A DNA stretch of 64,000 nt, taken from positions 110,543 through 174,542 of the forward strand of contig JAHDLA010000003.1 in assembly GCA_018436705.1 (NCBI GenBank), in the 5' to 3' direction. This document shows, in pieces, positions 7,951 through 16,879 of this stretch; the stretch's first letter is position 1; each line of letters begins with the position of its first letter. Position numbers and translations under genes: made by a program. The stretch is from Sedimentibacter sp. Lineage in GTDB: Bacteria; Bacillota; Clostridia; Tissierellales; Sedimentibacteraceae. The notes below the pieces were generated by a model. The model was not told where the DNA came from. It searched no databases and saw nothing but the letters and a program-made list of their open reading frames with translations.

Positions 7951-8750
7951 TCTAACACACCTCTTTCATTTATAAATTCATTTGAATTTCCTATAGGAGG
8001 CTCGCTGCCGTAATATCCATGATAATCACTCCCACCGGTCTCTATCAATCTGTACTCTTTAGCTAATGCGTTGCAGTTTTTAATCATATCACTGTCATGA
8101 GCGCTGTGATATGTTTCAAGTCCCATAAGTCCACATTCAGTATATCTGCCTATTTCTCCCAGGCAGCCACTGATGGCTGGATGTGCAACAACAGGTATGG
8201 CTCCGGACTTGGCAATAGAATCTATTACCTCTTCAGTATCTGCGAAGTCCTGTGCCATACAACATATCCCACCGTTTTTAAATAATTTTTTATATAAATC
8301 GCCGTAAAGCTTGTCAGTATATCCCTTACAAATCAATACTGACATAATGTGCTGCTTATATATGGACAATGAGCCAGAAGCTTTATGCTCAACTTCTTTC
8401 AAGTTTATATCATATCCTGCTTCTTGCAAAGCTTTGATTTGCTCCTCGCTTATCTGCTGCATATGCTTTAAGTTATCTGAACATATATCTGATAATTTTT
8501 GAGGAAACTGCTTAAAACCATAACCTAGAATGTGCACTCTTTTCCCTGTTTTGTGATCAACGGTACTTACCTCTATTGATGAAATTACAGTTAATTCTTT
8601 GCACTCAGGTATGCTTTTATGGTAATAGTCATGGTCTGTTATTGCTATGGCTATCATTTTATTGGCTGTGGCTTGTCGGACTACTTCCACCAAGCTGTCC
8701 GAGCCATCACTGGTTGTTGTGTGTATGTGTAAATCAACAGAATTCATCAT
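7932..8750 (-). CDS. phnPP: PHP-domain cyclic phosphate phosphodiesterase (PhnPP type)
   Basis: 272-residue PHP-family metallophosphoesterase. Metal-binding motifs are complete: DLHIHTTTSDGSD (residues 6-18), AITDHDYYH, SSIEVS, VVAHP, ETYHSAH and GGSDYHG. In Eggerthella lenta a PHP protein of this kind next to phn genes, PhnPP, converts 5-phosphoribosyl 1,2-cyclic phosphate to ribose 5-phosphate and phosphate, replacing the PhnP and PhnN steps. Position in this operon and the lack of phnP and phnN in the window support the same job; the assignment within the PHP family is inference. Its start overlaps the end of phnL (ATGA), and its 3' end overlaps the phosphatase gene. Confidence 0.8.
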   Translation of the reverse strand: MMNSVDLHIHTTTSDGSDSLVEVVRQATANKMIAIAITDHDYYHKSIPECKELTVISSIEVSTVDHKTGKRVHILGYGFKQFPQKLSDICSDNLKHMQQISEEQIKALQEAGYDINLKEVEHKASGSLSIYKQHIMSVLICKGYTDKLYGDLYKKLFKNGGICCMAQDFADTEEVIDSIAKSGAIPVVAHPAISGCLGEIGRYTECGLMGLETYHSAHDSDMIKNCNALAKEYRLIETGGSDYHGYYGSEPPIGNSNEFINERGVLEYLMKR

Positions 8751-9451
8751 AAAGAAATTGCTCCTTCTTCCATATTGAACTCATGATCACACAATCCCTC
8801 CATAAATTCCAAGTCATGAAATATGCCCACCATGGTGCATCCCTCATTTTTCAGCTGCATAATTAAATCTCTTACTTTCATTTTATTCGCTTTGTCAAGA
8901 GAAGCTGTAGGTTCGTCAAGCAACAGAAGCCTTGGCTTTTTCACCATAGCCATAGCTATGTTCAATCTGAGTTTCTCTCCACCTGAAAAGGAATTAGGAT
9001 ACACGTCCCAAAGTTTTCTGTCCAATTCAAAATAATCAAGAATACTCTCTCCCTCAGACTGTGCTTTCTCATAATCATTTGTAACCTTGAAAACTTCCTG
9101 TTTAACCAGTTCATATGCAGTAATTCTTGGAAGAACGCTTAAAAATTGTGATACATACGCAATTTCGTATTTTCTTAAGTTTATTATTTCCCTTTCGTGG
9201 GCTTTGCATAAATCAATTACTCCGTACCTGGAAGAATCATACAGTATTTTCCCCTGTTGCGGGCAATTTGTTCTGTATATGCATTTTAAAATAGTGGTTT
9301 TTCCACTACCGCTTTTCCCGGTTATGCCCATAAACTCTCCTTTATTTACGGAAAAGTTTATATTTTGGCACGCCGGTATTGTTTTATTGTTGTGATGAAT
9401 TTTATAATTTTTAGTGAGCCCTTCTATTTTAATAAGAAAACTATCTTTCAT
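8747..9451 (-). CDS. phnL: C-P lyase subunit PhnL, ABC-type ATPase
   Basis: ABC-type ATP-binding protein of the carbon-phosphorus lyase pathway; PhnL is needed with PhnGHIJ for forming ribose 1-methylphosphonate triphosphate. Walker A is GKSGSGKTT, the signature is SFSGGEKLR, Walker B is LLLLDEPTASLD. PhnL-specific segments are clear: the Q-loop VSQFLSVLPRITAYE and the ending IFHDLEFM. ATG 9451 has AAAGGTG 8 bases upstream; an alternative ATG at 9469 overlaps the phnM stop and would add six residues. It lacks membrane partners, in keeping with a lyase component rather than a transporter. Confidence 0.9.
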   Translation of the reverse strand: MKDSFLIKIEGLTKNYKIHHNNKTIPACQNINFSVNKGEFMGITGKSGSGKTTILKCIYRTNCPQQGKILYDSSRYGVIDLCKAHEREIINLRKYEIAYVSQFLSVLPRITAYELVKQEVFKVTNDYEKAQSEGESILDYFELDRKLWDVYPNSFSGGEKLRLNIAMAMVKKPRLLLLDEPTASLDKANKMKVRDLIMQLKNEGCTMVGIFHDLEFMEGLCDHEFNMEEGAISL

Positions 9452-9465
9452 TGCATATTCACCTT

Positions 9466-10635
9466 TCATATTCTGTTTTCCATCCTGAACACCATGGTCC
9501 CATTCACAAATCCGTGAGTTATAAAGGGAATATTATCAGGAAGCCTTTTTACTATTATTAAATCCGCTTTTTTGCCTTTTTCAATAGAACCTGTTTCATC
9601 TCCCATCCCAACAGCCCTTGCCGGATTAATCGTAACGCAATTGACTGCTTTGCTCAAATCGTGTCCTAATTCATACAAGGTAAACACCGCATGAAGCAGC
9701 GATGAAGGGTAATAGTCCGAGCACAAAACGTCCACGACATCATTTTTTACTGCTTCCCGGGCTGAAAGATTTCCGTTATGGCTTTTTCCAATCAATACAT
9801 TGGGTGCTCCGGCAACAGTGTGCATTCCTCTTTCCTTTGCATCTTTTGCTACTTCTAAACTCAATGGAAATTCTGAAATACATGTGTGGAGCGAAGCAGC
9901 TACATCCAGTTTCTCAACACTGTCATCATCATGAGACGCAATTGCAATTCCTCTTTCATATGCAATATCAGCTATTTTCTTTATTTTGTCATACGTCAGC
10001 TTAGGCGTCTGCTTAAGCTTGTTAATATAGGCATTAACTTGCTCTTCAGTCAAGCCCTCATCTACAATATAAGAAATTTTATACATTTCTATATCTCTGT
10101 ATTGTCCCTGCCCCGGAGTATGATCCATAAAAGAAAGCAAGTCTACCTTTCCTGATTCAACAAAATCAATAACTTCTTGATAGGCATCTATATTGTCCAG
10201 TTCAAACCTTAAGTGAAATTTATTATTGATAATATGTGGGTTTTTGCGGCTTTTTTCTATAAGATCAGAAATTTTTGCTACATTTTCGGATTTTCTAAGT
10301 ATTTTTTTCCCGTAATTCTTTAATAATGAAATAGAATGAAACATTGTAGTAATGCCGTGTGAAATTAATTCTTTTTCCAATTCTTTCATAGCTATATCAA
10401 AATTTATCGTACTTGTAGCTCTTGGAGCTGCCGCCTGTTCTATATAATCGGAATGTATGTCTATGAAACCGGGAAGAACAAAAGAATTTTTTGCATCTAT
10501 GGTTTCGGTTACTAAACTATAATCAACCTTATCTTTTTCAACAATATCATAAATCAAACCCTCTTTAATAAGAATGCTGTGATTCATAACTGTTTCCTTC
10601 TCAAGAACTATAACTCCGTTTTTTATTTCTATCAT
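9466..10635 (-). CDS. phnM: PhnM, ribose 1-methylphosphonate 5-triphosphate diphosphatase
   Basis: Amidohydrolase-fold enzyme that removes pyrophosphate from alpha-D-ribose 1-methylphosphonate 5-triphosphate, giving the substrate of PhnJ. Signatures: LPGFIDIHSDYIEQAAAPR near residue 55, FHSISLL, MDHTPGQGQY, IASHDDD, and SDYYPSSLLHAVFTL close to the C-terminus, where family metal ligands sit. 389 residues is close to the E. coli length. GGAGAG lies upstream of ATG 10635. The neighbours phnK and phnL flank it, and the downstream phnL reading frame overlaps or abuts its stop. Confidence 0.93.
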   Translation of the reverse strand: MIEIKNGVIVLEKETVMNHSILIKEGLIYDIVEKDKVDYSLVTETIDAKNSFVLPGFIDIHSDYIEQAAAPRATSTINFDIAMKELEKELISHGITTMFHSISLLKNYGKKILRKSENVAKISDLIEKSRKNPHIINNKFHLRFELDNIDAYQEVIDFVESGKVDLLSFMDHTPGQGQYRDIEMYKISYIVDEGLTEEQVNAYINKLKQTPKLTYDKIKKIADIAYERGIAIASHDDDSVEKLDVAASLHTCISEFPLSLEVAKDAKERGMHTVAGAPNVLIGKSHNGNLSAREAVKNDVVDVLCSDYYPSSLLHAVFTLYELGHDLSKAVNCVTINPARAVGMGDETGSIEKGKKADLIIVKRLPDNIPFITHGFVNGTMVFRMENRI

Positions 10636-10644
10636 AATACTCTC

Positions 10645-11481
10645 CTACAATAATGAATATATAAGCTGCTGTGTATAAGGATGCTGAGGGTCCTCCAAAA
10701 TCTGATCTGTTAGACCTGACTCTACAACCTCTCCCTTAAGCATTACCAGGGTGCGGTCTGCCAACATTCTTATTACTGATAAATCGTGAGAAACAATAAT
10801 CATGCATACATTTCTTTCTCTCTGTATTTCTTTGATTAAATCAAGCACATCGGCCTGAACAGATAAATCCAGTCCCGTAGTAATTTCATCCAAAAGAAGA
10901 ATAGGCGGATTATTAGACAAAGCTTTTGCTATCTGAACTCTTTGCTGCATTCCTCCTGAAAAGTTTTCAGGGTTTTCTTTCATTCGTTCTTTTTGGATGC
11001 TTACCCTGCCCAATAGATTTATGCCGGTATCAAGTATAGTCTTAGTATTTTTTATGCCTGCAGCAAGACATTTTTCTGCAATATTTCCAACTGACGATAT
11101 ATTCATTCTAAGCCCTTGGTAAGGATTTTGGTAAATCATTCCAAATTTATAATCCCTTAAATATCTTTTATCCTGATTACTAGCCTTCAGCACATTAACA
11201 CCATGATCTTTGCATTCTCTTATTGTTACTTCCCCGGAACTAGCCGGTATATCAAAATACAAGCACTTCATAAGGCTTGATTTTCCACTGCCTGATTCTC
11301 CTACTATGCCGAGTATTTCACCTTCATATACATCAAAGCTAATATCTCTGCACGCATACACTGTGGAGCATTTCGGGCAATAATTTCCCGTAAGGTTATT
11401 CTGACTGTCTCTGCAATAACTGCATCCTTGGCCGAACTGCTTATATAAATGTTTTACGCTTATAACTGGTGATTCGTTCAT
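10645..11481 (-). CDS. phnK: C-P lyase subunit PhnK, ABC-type ATPase, with paired CxxC insert
   Basis: ABC ATPase that docks on the PhnGHIJ core complex. Walker A GESGSGKSS, signature NFSGGMQQR, Walker B ILLLDEITTGLD, H-loop IVSHD and C-terminal HPYTQQLIYSLL are all present. Between the first strand (residues 5-17) and the Walker A strand lies an insert with two cysteine pairs, CSYC at about 20-23 and CPKC at about 36-39, absent from E. coli PhnK and resembling a zinc ribbon. The insert seems shared with other Gram-positive PhnK proteins as far as I remember. GAGG lies upstream of ATG 11481. Confidence 0.9.
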   Translation of the reverse strand: MNESPVISVKHLYKQFGQGCSYCRDSQNNLTGNYCPKCSTVYACRDISFDVYEGEILGIVGESGSGKSSLMKCLYFDIPASSGEVTIRECKDHGVNVLKASNQDKRYLRDYKFGMIYQNPYQGLRMNISSVGNIAEKCLAAGIKNTKTILDTGINLLGRVSIQKERMKENPENFSGGMQQRVQIAKALSNNPPILLLDEITTGLDLSVQADVLDLIKEIQRERNVCMIIVSHDLSVIRMLADRTLVMLKGEVVESGLTDQILEDPQHPYTQQLIYSLL

Positions 11482-11485
11482 TTAT

Positions 11486-12319
11486 TTACCTCTTTTCTCT
11501 GATGCTCTTGCAGAAGCTTGTATCATTACAGCGGTATACAACTTCTCCGTCTTCTTTTATAATTTCATCCATAAATACCCCGCTGCTACCGCACAGCTCG
11601 CACTTCTTATGAGAAAAATCTTCCGTCTTAAATGGCATATCCTCAAAATCAATACTTTCTACTTTTGTGTACGGTGGAATCGCATGTATTTTTTTCTCTC
11701 TTCCTGCTCCAAGCAAAATAAGAGCTGGGCAAAAATTTAGTTTTGGATTATCATATTTTGGAATTGGTGAAGGAACAGAAATGTATCTGTCATTAACCCT
11801 TATAGTATGGTCTGCACCAGTTGATATATTGCCATACTTCATTATTTGTTCAAAAAGAAGGAGCCACGCTCCGGTGTAATCTTGATTCGCATGCATTTGC
11901 TTGGTTTTTGCTTCGCTTTCCTCAAAGTTACGCAAAGGTTCAGGCAGCGGAACTTGCAAAACCATAAGTTGGTCTTCTCTGAGCTTAACTTCTGGTATCC
12001 TGTGACGTGATTGAATTATTGTAGCTTCATCAGTATATATTGTTTCCTTAATTCCGGTTGTTGCTTTTATAAATTTCTTAATAGACACCGCATTTACACT
12101 TTCGTCACTTCCCTGGTCTATAACCTTCAATACATCCTCAGGGCCTATGCATGCAAGAGTAATTTGCAATCCTCCGGTTCCCCATCCTCTTGCAATTGGC
12201 ATTTCTCTTGATCCAAAAGGAACCTGGTATCCCGGTATAGAAACTGCTTTCAAAACAGCTCTTCTTATTTCGCGCTTTGAACCTTCGTCAAAAAAGGCAA
12301 AGTTATATTCTCTGTCCAT
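11486..12319 (-). CDS. phnJ: PhnJ, carbon-phosphorus lyase catalytic subunit
   Basis: Radical-SAM enzyme that cleaves the C-P bond of ribose 1-methylphosphonate 5-phosphate, releasing methane (or another alkane) and the cyclic ribose phosphate. The glycyl-radical region IPGYQVPFGSREMP (about residues 28-41) and GWGTGGLQ are conserved. The C-terminal cysteine set is CELC, then 20 residues, C, then 5 residues, C. In E. coli the middle spacing is 21, so one residue is missing in the loop; all four cysteines are present. 277 residues is normal. Its ATG shares a base with the phnI stop (TAATG) and has GGAGG upstream. Anaerobic operation suits the oxygen-sensitive cluster. Confidence 0.95.
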   Translation of the reverse strand: MDREYNFAFFDEGSKREIRRAVLKAVSIPGYQVPFGSREMPIARGWGTGGLQITLACIGPEDVLKVIDQGSDESVNAVSIKKFIKATTGIKETIYTDEATIIQSRHRIPEVKLREDQLMVLQVPLPEPLRNFEESEAKTKQMHANQDYTGAWLLLFEQIMKYGNISTGADHTIRVNDRYISVPSPIPKYDNPKLNFCPALILLGAGREKKIHAIPPYTKVESIDFEDMPFKTEDFSHKKCELCGSSGVFMDEIIKEDGEVVYRCNDTSFCKSIREKR

Positions 12320-13419
12320 TATTTGCCTCCATTTTTAATATTACGGATGTCATTAAGCTTAGCCTGAAATGTTACGTAGTGAGGAAGCTTAAGATGTGAA
12401 ATAAAACCTGAAGATTCAACGCTGTCAACATGGTACAGCACAAATTCTTCATCTGAGGTGGGAAAACCGGAATCTTTACTTTCCAGAGTCTGGTCCAAAA
12501 TGCTCATTGCTATAGCCTTAGTTTCATTTTGCCCTAGGCCTATTCCATAACCCAAGGTAAAATTGAGTTCCTTGCTTCCATCTGATTTTTGAACAGTTAC
12601 AGGTATCAAGCTTTCAGCTTCAGTAACTTTAATCTCACCTATATAGTATTGTTCCTCATAATTTTCAGGCATAGCAGAATCTTGTACATACATAGGATAT
12701 GAGCCCACCCTGAGTTCGGCAACTGTCGGGTGCACAACTCCATAGCCTCTCAGCGATGCATAGGCAAATGCATTTAAAGCCTGTGTCATGCCTCTGGCCA
12801 GCACCTGAAGTCTCTCGCTTCTTTCAGTTGGAAAACTTAACTGATCTTTTGTAATGTCTCTTGGAGCTTTATCATTTTGTGGGTATTCCTTCAAAAGTCC
12901 TTCTTTTTTTAAGTACTCCGTAGCTTTAGGGAACTTCATATATTCCTGAACACCATCTATTATTTCTGAACTTTCTTCAAATTCCTTTATGAATTGTTTT
13001 ATATCTTGTTTCGTTTCAGTTTCAACGGTAAAATCAATCAGGCGATGTTTGTAATCAAATGAGGTTCCTAGTATTTGTCCTCCCGGCACATCTTTAAATG
13101 CGGCTGATATTCTTCTTTCAATCCTCATGGTGCCATATTCAGCCTCAGAGGTATAATATTTTCTCTGTAGTGTTGAACGATATGCCCTGAGCAAAAAAAC
13201 AGCCTCTTCAACAGATCCTTCCGACTGCTTTAGGGCAATTGCTGCCAGATCATCAGAATATAGCGATGCCTCACTCATAACCTGGTCAATAAGCATTCTC
13301 ATTCCGCATTTTATATCATTAACCGAAACCGATGTTCCGGATTTAATTCGCTCATATTTTATTCTTTTTATACTTTCTTCTATCGCATTTTCTCCGCCTT
13401 TAACAGCAACATAAGCCAT
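12319..13419 (-). CDS. phnI: PhnI, C-P lyase core complex nucleosidase subunit
   Basis: Core-complex subunit; in E. coli PhnI with G, H and L displaces adenine from ATP with methylphosphonate. 366 residues, as expected. Typical segments: MAYVAVKGGENAIEESIKR at the N-terminus, the ARGMTQALNAFAYASLRGYG helix around residue 215, and LGYGIGLGQNETKAIAMSILDQ near residue 294. ATG 13419 has GGAGG upstream and lies one base after the phnH stop. Confidence 0.95.
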   Translation of the reverse strand: MAYVAVKGGENAIEESIKRIKYERIKSGTSVSVNDIKCGMRMLIDQVMSEASLYSDDLAAIALKQSEGSVEEAVFLLRAYRSTLQRKYYTSEAEYGTMRIERRISAAFKDVPGGQILGTSFDYKHRLIDFTVETETKQDIKQFIKEFEESSEIIDGVQEYMKFPKATEYLKKEGLLKEYPQNDKAPRDITKDQLSFPTERSERLQVLARGMTQALNAFAYASLRGYGVVHPTVAELRVGSYPMYVQDSAMPENYEEQYYIGEIKVTEAESLIPVTVQKSDGSKELNFTLGYGIGLGQNETKAIAMSILDQTLESKDSGFPTSDEEFVLYHVDSVESSGFISHLKLPHYVTFQAKLNDIRNIKNGGK

Positions 13420-13420
13420 A

Positions 13421-14014
13421 CTATATCCTCCACTCCTTTACTGCCGTAGTTCTGGGCAAAGCCGCCAGATTATTGTTCCTGTCTACAAAAACAATATCAA
13501 CTCCCAACGGAAACTCTCTATTAGCATATTCTCTTGCGTTCAACCACGCTGGGTTCAAGTACACAGATAAAAATGCTTGGTCTTTAATACCAGGGCCTGT
13601 AAGTACCAGCTGCTTTTCACTGCTTATGCGCTCTGTTTCAATAATCAAAGTGCAACTGCCATTAGGGTTTTCCAGCGTTCCTCTTTTAGCCGCTTTAATT
13701 ATGCCTTCAATAGGCTCTTGTTGATTTAATGTTATAAAAATATAATCAGATTTAGAAATTTCTTCATTTCTGCTGTAAGTTACCCTCGATACCTGCTCAA
13801 TAAGCTTGCTATCCTGAGGCAAAGCACAAAAACTTACTTCTCCGTCCAAAAGAACATACATAAGCATTTGAGTTGCAGACATGCAATTAAATTTATAGTC
13901 TAGAAGCTCGCCTTCAGATATATTATATATATTTCCCGGACGGGACATTGCCATAAGAAGCTTCTTAAAGCTTTGCTGCGTATATAATGTTAATTCGTCT
14001 TTTTTCATATTCAC
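13421..14014 (-). CDS. phnH: PhnH, C-P lyase core complex subunit
   Basis: 197-residue subunit of the PhnGHIJ complex. It contains the family segments FKKLLMAMSRPGNIY near the N-terminus, MLMYVLLDGEVSFC, and the C-terminal REFPLGVDIVFVD. The start is a GTG overlapping the phnG stop (GTGA) or the ATG two codons on; a GGATG-like site lies just upstream of either. PhnH is PLP-transferase-like in fold but has no catalytic lysine in known members; here it is presumed structural. Confidence 0.93.
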   Translation of the reverse strand: MNMKKDELTLYTQQSFKKLLMAMSRPGNIYNISEGELLDYKFNCMSATQMLMYVLLDGEVSFCALPQDSKLIEQVSRVTYSRNEEISKSDYIFITLNQQEPIEGIIKAAKRGTLENPNGSCTLIIETERISSEKQLVLTGPGIKDQAFLSVYLNPAWLNAREYANREFPLGVDIVFVDRNNNLAALPRTTAVKEWRI

Positions 14015-14433
14015 ACATCCATACTTTCGAAATTTACCTTTGTTTTCATAATAGAACTGTTAATTTTTATTCTGTTTAACTTCTGTTTCTCTCTTTCCTC
14101 TTTTATAAGTGGGATCCAACCTTCGGTAATACCAAGGCCGGCAGTAAATGCTGCATCTATGAGAGCCAAACAATAAGCCTTATCCTCTTCAATACCTTTT
14201 ATAATTCCTATACCTATTGAGCCTTCAATTTGCACTCTGCATTCACTCACCAGAACTTCACACAAGTAAAAAAGCGAATTCTGTGCACCTTCTCTGACCT
14301 TAACCATGGCAAGGGAAAGTGAAGGCTCATCTAAAACGACTACTTCATAGTTAGCTTGGACTTCATCGCTCAGCTTTCTTAAAAATTTTTCACTGCAGTG
14401 AACTAAAACTTCAGTCCGTTCTTTTCTTTTCAT
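14011..14433 (-). CDS. phnG: PhnG, C-P lyase core complex subunit
   Basis: 140-residue subunit that pairs with PhnI and PhnH. Recognisable blocks: VREGAQNSLFYLCEVLVSECRV and the ending TAGLGITEGWIPLIKEE...KLNRIK. I chose ATG 14433 because GAGG sits 6 bases before it; ATG 14445 would add four residues inside the ribosome site. The stop overlaps the phnH start by four bases. It begins the lyase part of the operon straight after the transporter genes. Confidence 0.9.
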   Translation of the reverse strand: MKRKERTEVLVHCSEKFLRKLSDEVQANYEVVVLDEPSLSLAMVKVREGAQNSLFYLCEVLVSECRVQIEGSIGIGIIKGIEEDKAYCLALIDAAFTAGLGITEGWIPLIKEEREKQKLNRIKINSSIMKTKVNFESMDV

Positions 14434-14448
14434 ATACATCCTCATTAT

Positions 14449-15312
14449 TTATTGTATTATTTTTCTCTGCTTAAATTTTGTTATAGCCAATTCAAAGATC
14501 AGTGCAACCAAAAAAACTATAATCACTCCATAGCCCATTTGGCTATATTTAGCCTGTTTTGAATATGCATTTATAGCTGTACCTATTGTTCCGGGAACAC
14601 CTACAGCCGGTCCTATTACCACAGCAACTGCAAAATTTATTTCCGTTCTCATAGCAATCCATGATACCAATCTTGTGTATACTGATGGAACTATGGCTGA
14701 AAATATAATTTGAACAGTACTTGCTCCTGAAGCCCTGAGAGCCTCTATAACACCTGAATCAACTTCCTCAAAAGATTCGCTGTATGACTTAACAAAAAAC
14801 GCCACAGTGTGGAAGGTCATTCCTACAATAGCAGTAGCAGAGCTAAGGCCATACCCCGCAACAAATATCAAAACCCATATTATAGTGGGCACTGCTCTGA
14901 AAAATGAAACAGCTGCTTTCATAATACCTGATACAGTGTTGTTTGTAATGTTATTTGCAGCAATAAGCCCAAGAGGAAATGCAATTACAGCTCCTATAAC
15001 AGTGGTCATTGCTCCCAGTATAATTGTGTTAATTAAGCGTGAAATCATCATAAATTTTTCGTCTGATGGTACAAGGTCAAACCTGAATATATCAAAAATA
15101 ATTTTCTGAGCAATGTGTGGACTAAACATATCCCACTTATACTCAACAATAAAACCCAGGTAATAAATCATGCTGAGAATCATACCGAAAATTACGCATA
15201 ATATTATATAATCGTTACTGTTTCTTTTCTTAAGTTTATATCTTCCAAAATTAGATCTATGCAGTTCCTTTTTCCCTGCATTTAAATTTAAAATTCCGCT
15301 ATTTGAATTCAT
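14449..15312 (-). CDS. phnE: Phosphonate ABC transporter permease PhnE, second copy
   Basis: Inner-membrane permease with about six hydrophobic segments from residue 32 on. The EAA-type coupling loop to the ATPase is VDSGVIEALRASGASTVQIIFSAIVP (about residues 195-220). It is about 30 residues longer at the N-terminus than the other copy (a polar head NAGKKELHRSNFGRYKLKKR). The two copies are divergent, as expected for a heterodimeric permease. The start overlaps the previous stop by four bases with GGAG upstream. Confidence 0.92.
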   Translation of the reverse strand: MNSNSGILNLNAGKKELHRSNFGRYKLKKRNSNDYIILCVIFGMILSMIYYLGFIVEYKWDMFSPHIAQKIIFDIFRFDLVPSDEKFMMISRLINTIILGAMTTVIGAVIAFPLGLIAANNITNNTVSGIMKAAVSFFRAVPTIIWVLIFVAGYGLSSATAIVGMTFHTVAFFVKSYSESFEEVDSGVIEALRASGASTVQIIFSAIVPSVYTRLVSWIAMRTEINFAVAVVIGPAVGVPGTIGTAINAYSKQAKYSQMGYGVIIVFLVALIFELAITKFKQRKIIQ

Positions 15313-16085
15313 GACATTATTCTCCTTCTTATAAAGGTTGTAACATAATCAGTAAGTATTACAAGAGCTGCTACCATTAAAATTGCACTCAACATCAATG
15401 GAAATTTAAAATATCCCTTGTATACACCGATTAGATATCCTATTCCTCCTCCTGCAAGCATCCCGACTATTGTAGCAGATCGAATATTATTTTCAACAGA
15501 ATACAGAGCCCATGATATTAAGGAAGGCAATGTTTCAGGAATAACTCCGTGCATTACAATTTGCCAGTAACTTGCTCCAACAGCCTCAAGAGCTTCAAGA
15601 GTATTGGAATCAGCCTCATCAATAGTTTCAGCAAATACCCTGGCTAAAAACCCGTAGGATGTAATAGACATTACCATGTAAGCAAGAAAGTCACCAAACC
15701 AAAAGCCAAGCAACAGTATAATGGCCCATATACCTTCAGGAATATTTCTGCAAACGGAAGCAACTATTCTAACTAAAATCTTTACAGCAGAATTAGGCGT
15801 TGTCTTAACAGAAATAGCCAAAGCGGACATTAGTCCTAAAATCATACCTGTTGCGGAACCAGCCAATGCCAAAAGCACAGTCTTTCCCAACTCATCAAGT
15901 TGCTTTGAAAATTCTGAAAAGTCAATTGGAAGATAATCTACAGTAAATCGATTCAAAGCATTACCAAACCCCCAAAATATTTTTAGCCACTCCATATCTA
16001 GAAGTTTACTTCCCAAAATAAAGAAAAGAATAACAGCAACCAACACAAAACCATCTATAATTCTTTTCTTTCTAAAATAATTCAT
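15309..16085 (-). CDS. phnE: Phosphonate ABC transporter permease PhnE, first copy
   Basis: 258-residue permease with six predicted membrane segments. The coupling loop reads ADSNTLEALEAVGASYWQIVMHGVIPETLPSL at about residues 165-196. The second half is typical of PhnE (ENNIRSATIVGMLAGGGIGYLIG). Encoded between phnC and the second permease, with AGGAGG before ATG 16085 and a 4-base overlap with the next gene. It should form the translocation pore with that gene's product. Confidence 0.93.
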   Translation of the reverse strand: MNYFRKKRIIDGFVLVAVILFFILGSKLLDMEWLKIFWGFGNALNRFTVDYLPIDFSEFSKQLDELGKTVLLALAGSATGMILGLMSALAISVKTTPNSAVKILVRIVASVCRNIPEGIWAIILLLGFWFGDFLAYMVMSITSYGFLARVFAETIDEADSNTLEALEAVGASYWQIVMHGVIPETLPSLISWALYSVENNIRSATIVGMLAGGGIGYLIGVYKGYFKFPLMLSAILMVAALVILTDYVTTFIRRRIMS

Positions 16086-16098
16086 TCTCTACCTCCTG

Positions 16099-16869
16099 CT
16101 ACGATATTAATTCATCTATAGATGCACCGTATATATTGGCTGTAGCTTCGTCAGAAAGCTCGATGGGCTTACCTTCAAAAACAATTTCTCCTTTTCTCAG
16201 TCCTATAATTACATCAGAATAGTTTTTAGCCACTTCAACTTGATGCAAATTAACCACACATGGAATTCCCATGGTTCTCGTTATATCATAGAGATATTCC
16301 ATAATTATTTTTGAAGATTGAGGATCAAGTGAAGCAATAGGTTCATCACACAAAATCATTTTTGGCTCTTGAATCAATGCTCTTGCTATTCCCACTCTTT
16401 GCTTCTGGCCTCCTGACAAGTCTGCACATCGCTCATATATTTTATCTCCAAGCCCAAGCATATTTAAAATTTCTGTAGCCTTTTCCACATCTTTTTGTTT
16501 ATATAGTCCAAGACCACTTTGTAATGCATTGTAGCTTCCAAGCCGCCCATGAAGAACATTTTCTAAAACACTTAACCTGTACACAAGATTATAGTGCTGA
16601 AAAATCATACCTATGTTTTTCCTTATTTCTTTAATTTGATGTTTGTTTGCTTTGCTTACATCCTCATTCAAGAAGTAAATCTTTCCCTCAGATGCATCAA
16701 TCATACGATTGATGCATCTGAGAAGTGTTGATTTTCCGCTTCCGCTTGGTCCTATAACGGATATAATTTCTCCGGGTTTTACACTTAAAGAAACATTATT
16801 GAGAGCTTTTAAGCCATTTTTATATGTCTTGCCTAATTTTTCTATTTTTAAAACAACTTTTTCAGCCAT
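16099..16869 (-). CDS. phnC: Phosphonate ABC transporter ATP-binding protein PhnC
   Basis: ATPase of the phosphonate importer. Walker A IGPSGSGKSTLLRC (about residues 37-50), Q-loop MIFQHYNLVYRLSVLENVLHG, signature ADLSGGQKQRVGIARAL, Walker B ILCDEPIASLDP and H-loop VNLHQVEVA. The Q-loop segment QHYNLVYRLSVLENVL is specific for PhnC among ABC proteins. 256 residues is normal. It lies between phnD and phnE with short gaps, in one transcription unit. Confidence 0.95.
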   Translation of the reverse strand: MAEKVVLKIEKLGKTYKNGLKALNNVSLSVKPGEIISVIGPSGSGKSTLLRCINRMIDASEGKIYFLNEDVSKANKHQIKEIRKNIGMIFQHYNLVYRLSVLENVLHGRLGSYNALQSGLGLYKQKDVEKATEILNMLGLGDKIYERCADLSGGQKQRVGIARALIQEPKMILCDEPIASLDPQSSKIIMEYLYDITRTMGIPCVVNLHQVEVAKNYSDVIIGLRKGEIVFEGKPIELSDEATANIYGASIDELIS

Positions 16870-16879
16870 AACGCACCAT

